From NCBI GenBank assembly GCA_028293125.1, contig JAQGPJ010000081.1:1-64000 (forward strand): DNA of 64,000 nt, in the 5' to 3' direction. Made by a program: the position numbers and the translations under genes. This document shows, in pieces, positions 9,018-16,413 of the stretch. The notes below the pieces were generated by a model. The model made no database searches. It saw only the letters and a list, made by a program, of their open reading frames with translations, and was not told the origin of the DNA. This stretch comes from Verrucomicrobiales bacterium. GTDB lineage: Bacteria; Verrucomicrobiota; Verrucomicrobiia; Verrucomicrobiales; V1-33. Numbering within the stretch: the stretch's first letter is position 1; every line of letters starts with the position of its first letter.

Positions 9018-9701
9018 ATGCTTGCCGCCGGTTTCACCGACAACTTCTCCCTCAGTTTTCAAACCCTGCTCGATTTCTTCCGCACCGGCGGCTGGTTTAT
9101 CTTCCCCATCGTGGTCTGCTGGTTCATCTCCATCACCGTCATTCTGTGGAAGGCGCTGGACCTGAGACAGCGGCGGCATATACCGCCGGAGCTGGCGGCG
9201 GAGTTGGAAAATGTGGGCACCACCCTGCGGCAGGGAAAATTTCCCGCTCTGCAGACCCGGATCCAGACAGAGCCCAGCCTGCTGGGCCGGCTCTGCCGGG
9301 TGGGCATCAGCAGCCGGCACACCACCGCCGAGGCCGCCGCCCGGGCCACGGAAACCGCTGCCCGCGAGGAGGTGTCCCGGCTGGAGCGCGGCATTCCCGT
9401 GCTGGAGATCATTTTCACCATTGCGCCCATGCTGGGCCTGATCGGCACCGTCAGCGGCCTGGTGCGCATCTTCTCCTCGCTGGGGACCTCATCGGGGCAA
9501 TCCGCCGAGCAGGCCCGCGAAATCGCGCACGGCATCGCCGAAGCCATGAACACCACCATTGCCGGCTTGGTGGTGGCGGTGCCCGCCCTCATCGCCCAGG
9601 TGCTCTACTCCCGTCAGGTGGAGCGCCTTGCCCTGCGGCTGTCCACCCTCCTGACCGATTTTCTGGACACCTGCTGGAGCCATTCAACCAACGGTGGATA
9701 G
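9018..9701 (+). CDS. exbB: MotA/TolQ/ExbB proton channel family protein
   Basis: The 227-aa protein has the family layout: a first membrane helix (about residues 23-45), a cytoplasmic loop with LERGIPVLEII, then two helices including FTIAPMLGLIGTVSGLVRIF and TTIAGLVVAVPALIAQVLY. The TPLLGLLGTV-like and TTxxGLxVAxPA signatures are diagnostic for ExbB/TolQ, which with ExbD/TolR forms the inner-membrane proton channel driving TonB or TolA. It lies 25 bp after the TonB-like gene and 108 bp before exbD. ExbB and TolQ cannot be separated by sequence alone; the TonB-like neighbour favours ExbB. Confidence 0.88.
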   Translation: MLAAGFTDNFSLSFQTLLDFFRTGGWFIFPIVVCWFISITVILWKALDLRQRRHIPPELAAELENVGTTLRQGKFPALQTRIQTEPSLLGRLCRVGISSRHTTAEAAARATETAAREEVSRLERGIPVLEIIFTIAPMLGLIGTVSGLVRIFSSLGTSSGQSAEQAREIAHGIAEAMNTTIAGLVVAVPALIAQVLYSRQVERLALRLSTLLTDFLDTCWSHSTNGG

Positions 9702-9809
9702 AGCCACTGGAACCTGTCTCCGCAGTCTGTCGATGGCTTTCCCCATCCCCGTGTCTCCCTCCAACCCTCTCCTGAACCCTGAACCCTTTTCCCTGCCTCT
9801 CCCCCCCGC

Positions 9810-10241
9810 GTGAATTTTTATCAGAAACGGCGCCGCACGCCGGCTCTCCAAATTATTTCGATGATCGATATCCTGATCATCCTGCTCATCTTCCTGGTGG
9901 TGAGCACCACGTTCAAGGACATCCAGACCGCCCTCAATGTCACCCTGCCCACCAGCCGTGAAATGGCGCTGGGCAGCGTGCCGGCGGAGGGAAGGCTCAG
10001 TCTGTCCATCACCCGGGATGAGAAAATCCACCTCGCCGGCGCGGAGGTCAGCGCTGATGAATTGACGGCGGCCCTGACCCGGATGAAGGCCTCCCGCCCG
10101 GACGCCAAACTGGAGCTGCGGGTGGACGAAAAAGCCTCCTTTGGCCTGCTGGTCGAACTGTGGGACGCCATCACCAAAGCCGGATTCAAAGTGAACGAGG
10201 TGCCGGCCCGCATTCTGCGCGCCTCCCAGCCGGGAAAGTGA
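9810..10241 (+). CDS. exbD: ExbD/TolR family biopolymer transport protein
   Basis: The 143-aa protein has a short cytoplasmic N-terminus, then one membrane helix with the functional aspartate in ISMIDILIILLIFLVVSTTF. This is the proton-carrying Asp of ExbD/TolR. The periplasmic C-terminal domain follows (KLELRVDEKASFGLLVELWDAI). The start is GTG at 9810. It is the third gene of the transducer group, and nadC follows after 92 bp. Confidence 0.9.
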   Translation: MNFYQKRRRTPALQIISMIDILIILLIFLVVSTTFKDIQTALNVTLPTSREMALGSVPAEGRLSLSITRDEKIHLAGAEVSADELTAALTRMKASRPDAKLELRVDEKASFGLLVELWDAITKAGFKVNEVPARILRASQPGK

Positions 10242-10333
10242 TCCCGCTTTTTCCCTTTCCGCGCTTTGGAAGCCGGGCCGGGAACGGTCAGACTCCGTTT
10301 GCACCAGGCTTCGGAGCGGGATTGGGTGGGCCC

Positions 10334-11197
10334 ATGGATTTGCCGAAGGAAGTTCAGGAATTGATCCGCATGGCCCTCGCCGAGGATATCGGGCCCGGGG
10401 ATGTGACCGCGCTGTTTTTTGTGCCGGAGAATGCCCGCGCCCGCGCCCGCGTGGTGGGACGGGAAACCGGCGTGCTGGCCGGCCTGGCGGTGGCGGAGGC
10501 TGTTTTCCGGGCAGTGGATCCCGGACTTTCCCTGACTCCTCAAAAGCGGGATGGCGATCCCCTGGCTCCGGGGGATACGGTGCTGGAGATTGCGGGCTCC
10601 ACCCGCTCCCTCCTGACGGCGGAGCGCACCGCTTTGAATTTTCTCCAGCGCCTCAGCGGCATCGCGACCCAGACCGCGGCCGGGGTGGCCGCCATCGCGC
10701 AGGCCGGAGGCCATACCCAGCTCCTCGACACCCGCAAAACAACCCCCGGCTGGCGCTGGCTGGAAAAGGGCGCGGTACGCGCCGGCGGCGGGCGCAACCA
10801 CCGCGCCGGCCTGCACGACATGGTGATGGTGAAGGACAACCATCTGCCGCAATCCGGGGGACTGGGCGGTCTTCAATCGTCCATCGACGCCGTGCAGGCG
10901 GCGCATCCCGGCATGAGGGTGGAACTGGAGGCCGACACCGTGGAGCAGGTGCGGGGGTTCCTGACCCTGAGGGGCGTGGACTTCATCCTGCTCGACAACA
11001 TGTCCCTGGAGGAGATGCGGGAATGTGTGGTGCTGGCGGAGAGCACGGGCGTGAAGCTGGAGGCCAGCGGAGGCATCACGCTGGCGCGTCTGCCTGAAAT
11101 CGCGGCCACCGGCGTGGATTTTATCAGCTCCGGGGCTCTGACCCATTCCGTGAAGGCCCTGGATCTGGCGCTGGATTTTGAAGAGCGGCTGGCCTGA
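10334..11197 (+). CDS. nadC: nicotinate-nucleotide pyrophosphorylase (carboxylating), quinolinate phosphoribosyltransferase
   Basis: NadC converts quinolinate and PRPP to nicotinate mononucleotide in de novo NAD synthesis. The 287-aa product has the family signatures LAEDIGPGDVTA near the N-terminus, LLDTRKTTPGWRWLEKGAV, GGGRNHRAGLHDMVMVKDNH (Arg, His and Lys substrate ligands), VELEADTVEQ, ILLDNMS and EASGGI. The length is normal. ATG at 10334 begins MDLPKEVQELIRMAL, the usual N-terminus; an open frame continues upstream but lacks conservation. It follows exbD by 92 bp and precedes birA by 39 bp. No nadA or nadB is in the window. Confidence 0.95.
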   Translation: MDLPKEVQELIRMALAEDIGPGDVTALFFVPENARARARVVGRETGVLAGLAVAEAVFRAVDPGLSLTPQKRDGDPLAPGDTVLEIAGSTRSLLTAERTALNFLQRLSGIATQTAAGVAAIAQAGGHTQLLDTRKTTPGWRWLEKGAVRAGGGRNHRAGLHDMVMVKDNHLPQSGGLGGLQSSIDAVQAAHPGMRVELEADTVEQVRGFLTLRGVDFILLDNMSLEEMRECVVLAESTGVKLEASGGITLARLPEIAATGVDFISSGALTHSVKALDLALDFEERLA

Positions 11198-11236
11198 CCG
11201 CTCCGGCTCCGCTTTCATTCCCTCCCCTCCCCTGCC

Positions 11237-12052
11237 GTGGATCATTCCCTTTCCGCAACGCTGGATGTGGCGCGTCTGCGCCGGGCACTGCCGGACCGGC
11301 GTGTGGCGTATGCCGCCCGCATGGGATCGACCAATGACGAGGCCCGGAGGCTGGCGGGTGAGGGCGCGCCGGACGGCACGGCGGTGCTGGCGGATGAGCA
11401 GACCGCCGGGCGCGGACGGCGCGGAGCCCGCTGGGTTTCGCCCGCAGGCCGGAATCTGATGGTCTCGGTCCTCCGGCGTCCCGATCCCGCCCTCCTGCCG
11501 CCGGAGCGCTGGTCCCGCCTGACCCTGGCGGCGGCTCTCGCTGGAACAGATGCCCTGGACGGCACGCCGGGCTTGCTGGCCCGGGCGGAGGTGAAGTGGC
11601 CGAACGACCTGTATTTGTCAGGCAAAAAAGCCGCCGGCATCCTGGTGGAGAGCGCTATGGACAGCACCGCCGCCGGCCATGTGGTCATCGGCACCGGGGT
11701 GAACCTGAATCTCACGCCTGCGGATTTTCCTGAGGAGCTCCGTGACACCGCCACCTCCGTGTGGATCGAAACCGGTGGCCGGCCGGTGGACCGCACCGCC
11801 TTCGCCATCGCCTTCCTGTCGGCCTTGGAGCGCCGCTGCCGGCAGGCGGTGCACGACTTTCCGGAGATGCTGCGGGAAGCTTGGGACCGCAGCTGGCTGG
11901 CGGGCAAAAACATCCGCCTGCTCAGGGCGGGCGAGGAGTTGGAGGGCATCGCCGCCGGCCTGGGTCCGGAGGGTGAACTGCGGCTCCGGGCGGAGGATGG
12001 CCGTGTGCTCAGCATCGCCAGCGCCGATCTGGTGCGGGTGGTGCGGGATTGA
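11237..12052 (+). CDS. birA: biotin--[acetyl-CoA-carboxylase] ligase
   Basis: The enzyme attaches biotin to the carrier protein of acetyl-CoA carboxylase through biotinyl-5'-AMP. The 271-aa protein carries the BPL catalytic motifs: MGSTNDEARRLA, the biotinyl-adenylate loop DEQTAGRGRRGARWVSP, VKWPNDLYLSGKKAAGILVE with the catalytic Lys, and GTGVNLN, followed by the small C-terminal SH3-like domain. It lacks the N-terminal winged-helix domain of E. coli BirA, so it is the monofunctional type without a repressor role. The start is GTG at 11237, 39 bp after nadC. Confidence 0.93.
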   Translation: MDHSLSATLDVARLRRALPDRRVAYAARMGSTNDEARRLAGEGAPDGTAVLADEQTAGRGRRGARWVSPAGRNLMVSVLRRPDPALLPPERWSRLTLAAALAGTDALDGTPGLLARAEVKWPNDLYLSGKKAAGILVESAMDSTAAGHVVIGTGVNLNLTPADFPEELRDTATSVWIETGGRPVDRTAFAIAFLSALERRCRQAVHDFPEMLREAWDRSWLAGKNIRLLRAGEELEGIAAGLGPEGELRLRAEDGRVLSIASADLVRVVRD

Positions 12053-12212
12053 GGGTCGAGGATGCCCGGTGCTTCGCTCCTTGAATCTTTCGGGAGTTCA
12101 CAGCCAATTCCCGCACCGGCACCGGCACCGGGGAAAGCCGGCCAGCTGGCGGGTTTCCGCTTTCCGGATCGGGAAAAACGCTTCTTTTTCAAAGGCACGC
12201 CACGTTTCCAAC

Positions 12213-13076
12213 ATGATCCCCGACCCCCCGCCCCCGCACGAATCCGACAGCCGCTGGCAGGAATGCACAGAGAAGGTGGCGGGTCAGCTGGAGGCGGGCT
12301 GCCGGTTGCCGGTGAACGAACTGCTGCTGCCGCTGACCCTGCAGGTGGCGACCTCCTCCTTTCTACGGGGGGACTCACTGGGGTTCTGGCATGTGGGAAA
12401 TGAGCGCCACTGGCTGCCCCGCTTTCATTTCCAGCGCACCAGGGTCATCAAGCACCGCTACCGGCTGGGGATCTTCGCGGGCATCCACGGCGACGAGCCC
12501 GCCGGCATTCTGGGACTGATGGATTTTGTGAGGGAGCTGGACCGGGACCCGGAGCTGGGCCGGGAGTTCGAGCTGTGGCTTTACCCGCTCTGCAACCCCT
12601 CCGGTTATCTGGCGGCCACCCGCGAATCCAGCGCCCGGCTGGATCTGAACCGCGAGTTCTGGTGCGGCTCCGTCCAGCCCGAGGTGGTGCTGCTGGAGAA
12701 GGAGCTGCGGGAGCGGAGATTCGAGGGCATCATTGCCCTGCACTCCGACGACACATCCAACGGTTTTTACGGATTCGCCCGCGACCGCCTGATCTCCGAG
12801 CAGATGCTGGCCCCGGCGCTGGCGGCGGCGGACCGGCATCTGCCACTGGACCGGAATGAGATTATCGACGGCTTCCATGCCGTGAACGGCGTCATCCACT
12901 CCGCCTACGACGGCATTCTGTGCGCCCCGCCGGAGCAGCGGCCGCAGCCCTTCGAGGTAATTCTGGAAAGCCCCCAGCTGACTCCGCTGAGCCTGCAGCG
13001 GCAGTCCTTTGTGGCCGCGCTCTCCGCCATTCTGAAAAGCTACCGCGGCTTTATGGCCTACGGCGGCGACATCTGA
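12213..13076 (+). CDS. M14-type zinc carboxypeptidase / AstE-AspA-like hydrolase
   Basis: The 287-aa protein shows the succinylglutamate desuccinylase/aspartoacylase pattern: the zinc ligands H and E in FAGIHGDEPAG, the substrate-binding NPSGYLAATRESSARLDLNR region, a third zinc His in IALHSDDTSNGFYGF, and a C-terminal catalytic Glu candidate in FEVILESPQ. There is no signal peptide. The substrate is unknown; members remove acyl groups or peptides from amino-acid derivatives. It follows birA by about 160 bp and converges on the OmpA-like gene, which ends 36 bp away. ATG at 12213 is the first start after the birA stop in this frame. Confidence 0.75.
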   Translation: MIPDPPPPHESDSRWQECTEKVAGQLEAGCRLPVNELLLPLTLQVATSSFLRGDSLGFWHVGNERHWLPRFHFQRTRVIKHRYRLGIFAGIHGDEPAGILGLMDFVRELDRDPELGREFELWLYPLCNPSGYLAATRESSARLDLNREFWCGSVQPEVVLLEKELRERRFEGIIALHSDDTSNGFYGFARDRLISEQMLAPALAAADRHLPLDRNEIIDGFHAVNGVIHSAYDGILCAPPEQRPQPFEVILESPQLTPLSLQRQSFVAALSAILKSYRGFMAYGGDI

Positions 13077-13111
13077 TTTTCGGAAAGGCGGGAAAGGCGG
13101 CAATCCCCGCC

Positions 13112-14506
13112 TCAGAAATCGAGATAGATTTCCGTGCGGCGGTTACGGGACCGGCCCTCGGGATTGTCGCTCCCGTCCGTGCGCTTGTTGGGATCCAGAG
13201 GGGCGGTGGATCCGAAGCCGATGGTTTCAATCTGCGTGGGGGCCACTCCCAGCTTATGAAGAAAGTTGCGGACGTTTTTGGCGCGGTCGGCGGACAGGCG
13301 GTAGTTGAAATCATCCGTCCCCAGATCATCGGCATGACCGGTGATCCGCAGCTTTTTGGCTGGATCCGTGGCCAGCAGCCGGGCCACAATCTCCAATTGC
13401 GAGATGGCCCGGGGAACCAGTTTGGCACTGTTGAAATCGAAATACACCACCAGGCTTTCCCCTCCCTGCGGTGACTTCACGACCGGAGTGTAGAACACTT
13501 TGCCGGTGCCGGAGGCTTTGACGTAGGACTCCAGCAGGCTGCTGAAATCCAGGGCCTCAATGGTCCACACCCCCTCCCCATTGGGATGCAGGGTGATGCC
13601 AATCTCGGCATCGGTTTTCTGCTTCGCGGAATGAACCTTCACCAAGGCGATGGCGGCCTCTTTGCTGGCGGTGGTGACCACGATGGGGCGCTCGGCCGCG
13701 GGCTGGTATTCACCCTCCTCGAACACGATGCACAGCCCCGCCAGTTTCTCCTGGGTGATTTTGTCCCGGTTGGTCACCTGCCGGGCGGCGTGGAAGTTCC
13801 GGGCCAGCACGGCGGAGAGAAAGGTCCACGTCTGCTGGAGGGGATCGGGTTTTGCGGTCTCCAGTTCGGCGGGGGTAATCACCACCTCGTGTCTGCGCAG
13901 TTCAGTGGTGGCCTGGGCGAGCAGCGCCGGGGAGACGACCACTGATTTCATGCGCCAGGATTTGGTGGTCTCATCCCGGAACAGATCCACCCACAGCGGT
14001 CCGGCCGGCGGCGGCGTGCCGGTGGCATCCGGCAGCAGACGGATTTCATACCGCGGCATTCCGGCGGCGGTGCCGGCATCCGCAAACACCGTTCCCTTGT
14101 CCGGCACTTTGTAGCCGCCCTTGGTCAGCAGCAGCTTGAGGAAATTGGTGCGGGCGTCGGCCACAAACGCCGGGCCGCCCAGCTTCACTGCCCCTTCGAG
14201 ATTCCCGGCCCGGAGCTCGGCCGTCACCGCGTCCAGCAGCTGCACCGGGCGGGCATACACCGCCGGGGGCGTTTTGGGTTTGGCGGGAGGTTTGACAGCG
14301 GAAGCGGGCGGCCTGGCCACCACGGGTGCGGCACCGTCCTGTCCCCCGCCCCCGGCGGTTGCCGGATCCTGGGGTTGCTGACGCGGAGGGAGGGTGAAGA
14401 GCACAAAAAAGCCGGCACTCAGGCCCACGATTCCCAGAAAAACCGGAATCGCCGGATTGATCTGGCCTGAGAGGGAGTGGCGGTTCACGGCAACAGCCAA
14501 CAGCAT
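13112..14506 (-). CDS. OmpA-domain (peptidoglycan-binding) protein with N-terminal membrane anchor
   Basis: The 464-aa protein has an N-terminal hydrophobic helix (about residues 18-38), a Pro/Ala-rich linker and a middle region of unknown fold. The C-terminal OmpA-like domain (about 352-464) has VYFDFNSAKL at its start, and the peptidoglycan-binding signature follows: ITGHADDLGTDDFNYRLSADRAKNVRNFL and SRNRRTEIYLDF. The Asp and Arg in those motifs normally bind diaminopimelate. It is therefore probably an envelope protein tethered to the inner membrane and holding the cell wall. A GTG at 14488 is an alternative start that also leaves the helix intact. It converges with the M14-type gene. Confidence 0.82.
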   Translation of the reverse strand: MLLAVAVNRHSLSGQINPAIPVFLGIVGLSAGFFVLFTLPPRQQPQDPATAGGGGQDGAAPVVARPPASAVKPPAKPKTPPAVYARPVQLLDAVTAELRAGNLEGAVKLGGPAFVADARTNFLKLLLTKGGYKVPDKGTVFADAGTAAGMPRYEIRLLPDATGTPPPAGPLWVDLFRDETTKSWRMKSVVVSPALLAQATTELRRHEVVITPAELETAKPDPLQQTWTFLSAVLARNFHAARQVTNRDKITQEKLAGLCIVFEEGEYQPAAERPIVVTTASKEAAIALVKVHSAKQKTDAEIGITLHPNGEGVWTIEALDFSSLLESYVKASGTGKVFYTPVVKSPQGGESLVVYFDFNSAKLVPRAISQLEIVARLLATDPAKKLRITGHADDLGTDDFNYRLSADRAKNVRNFLHKLGVAPTQIETIGFGSTAPLDPNKRTDGSDNPEGRSRNRRTEIYLDF

Positions 14507-14784
14507 AATTCAGAGAGGTTGAAAGTATAGCGCTGACAGAGAATCATTTTTCGCAACCTTGTTGAGGAGCGTCGGCAGGGTGAAAACCAACTTTTCGGGA
14601 ATTTTTGGCTTTAAGCGCCTAGCTGGCCCTGATTTCCCCAAAAAACTGAAAAGATGAACGGCAAAATCTGGTATGTGAACTTTCTGAGCCCTCAGTTGCA
14701 TTAATAGGGGATTTTTTTAAACTTGCCAGCCGGGAGTAAATTTGCTTTTTGATATATTTCCGGGAAGTTCCCATCCCCTCCGCC

Positions 14785-16134
14785 GTGAATCCACGTTTCT
14801 TCCTCATCTGCTGGATGGGAGCCGTTGTTCCTGTGGCCTGGTCACAGACACCGTCCGCGCCACCTTCATCCGTGGCACGGCCCGCATTGGAGTTTAAATT
14901 CGATACCCAGGAAGGAAAGGTTTATGTCGTGGAGGGCTCGTCCGACGGGACCAACTGGGCGCAGGTCTCACCGCCGGTTTTTGGCGATGGCCAGCCGGCC
15001 ACTGTGCGGCTGCGGGTGGATGGCGCCGACGGGCGTATCCGCTATCCTTACTACCGCCCGCAGGAGGTGGACGCCGCCCTTTACGGCCCGGCCCCCGGGG
15101 TGCAGGGGTTGGAGGGCCGGACGCTGCTGCTGAATGACAACGGGCGGGAACGCCAGCTGATTCTTTACAAGGAAATTCAGGGCCAGCATGTGGGGGTGCT
15201 GAAAACGGACGCCACCCACGTGCGCAGTTTCACCTACAAAGCCGTGCGGACCGCGCAGGACACTCTGCGGCTGGAGCTGACCTATTTTGACAAAACCACT
15301 GCGGTGGCCACGATTCAGTTTCTGGATCAGGGTCTGGGCACCTATCAGATGCGGGAATACGGGACCGGGGGCATCCTCCAAGGGGTGGATGCCGGGGGCT
15401 TCGGGCTGCACACGGCGAGACCGGCGGGAAATGCCGACTCCTCCCTGCCTGCCACCTTTGCCGGCTCCAGTCTGCTTGCCATCCAAGGCGGCAGGGTCAC
15501 ACGGATGGAGTTTCTGTCCCCTGACGAGGTGGTGCTGCACCATGCGGACGGATCGCAGGACAGCCTGCCCTACGACTACGATTTGAATTCACCCGGCAAG
15601 GGCACGGTGCGCATCACCCTGCCCTCGGAGGAGACGCTGGTTTACGATCTCAGCCTCACCGGGGGCGGCAGCGGCACTCTCACCCAGAATGTGGCCCCCC
15701 CGCCCGGCCAGTTGCCCGCCGCCGGGGACACCCCGAATTCCGGGTCCTTCAACCTTCCTCCGAAGGACGCCCCGCCGCCCATGAACTCCAACTGCCCGCC
15801 CAAATCCCTGGATGGCAAATCGATCATTCTGAGCGGCAGCGACCCGGTCACGCTTTATTTTCAGGCGGATGGCACCGGCACCTCCGTGAAGGAGCGCGGA
15901 GGCTCGGTGGAGATCACTCCGTTCTTCTACGACTACTCACCCAACACCTCCGCCAGCGCCAATCTGTCCGTGACTTTTCCCGGAGTGACCAAGGATAAGG
16001 TGAACGACTACGACTTGGATTTCAACGCGGACTGCACGGGCACCTACCAGGCCAGCTCCTTCCAGAACGGGGAGTCCAATCTGGTGAGCAATGGCGGGTT
16101 CTCCACGAGCGGCGGTGTGACCGGGCATCAGTAA
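14785..16134 (+). CDS. exported protein of unknown function
   Basis: The 449-aa product starts with a signal peptide (NPRFFLICWMGAVVPVAWSQ, cut before TPS). The first mature region contains KVYVVEGSSDGTNWAQVSPP. This resembles the YxIQxSTDLxxW module found at the C-termini of large verrucomicrobial exoproteins, here at the N-terminus. The C-terminal third has Cys-Pro-Pro repeats and LTxDG-type beta sequence, including LDGKSIILSGSDPVTLYFQAD. The GTG at 14785 is preferred over a TTG at 14749 because it directly begins a normal signal peptide. The gene is divergent from the OmpA-domain gene. No enzymatic motif is seen. Confidence 0.6.
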   Translation: MNPRFFLICWMGAVVPVAWSQTPSAPPSSVARPALEFKFDTQEGKVYVVEGSSDGTNWAQVSPPVFGDGQPATVRLRVDGADGRIRYPYYRPQEVDAALYGPAPGVQGLEGRTLLLNDNGRERQLILYKEIQGQHVGVLKTDATHVRSFTYKAVRTAQDTLRLELTYFDKTTAVATIQFLDQGLGTYQMREYGTGGILQGVDAGGFGLHTARPAGNADSSLPATFAGSSLLAIQGGRVTRMEFLSPDEVVLHHADGSQDSLPYDYDLNSPGKGTVRITLPSEETLVYDLSLTGGGSGTLTQNVAPPPGQLPAAGDTPNSGSFNLPPKDAPPPMNSNCPPKSLDGKSIILSGSDPVTLYFQADGTGTSVKERGGSVEITPFFYDYSPNTSASANLSVTFPGVTKDKVNDYDLDFNADCTGTYQASSFQNGESNLVSNGGFSTSGGVTGHQ

Positions 16135-16413
16135 GGGAAACCCCAGCCGGTCAGCACCGGCGCGCACGAAGTGAGAAAAGGCACTGAAGGCAGTGCCCTG
16201 CCTCTCAATCCACCCCGTGCAGGGGTGTGGCGGCGGGTGCCTGAAACGAGGAAAATCAGGCCTGCGGAACCGGGAAAAAGCCGTCTTCCCAGCGGCCATC
16301 TGTACGGGTTTCCCACCTGCACACTGCTCTTTCTTTTCCTCCGGCCTGAATTAGTCTCGCACTCCTTTTTTTCAGCCTCCGGCTTCACGCCTTTGTTTTC
16401 CCGATTCACGACC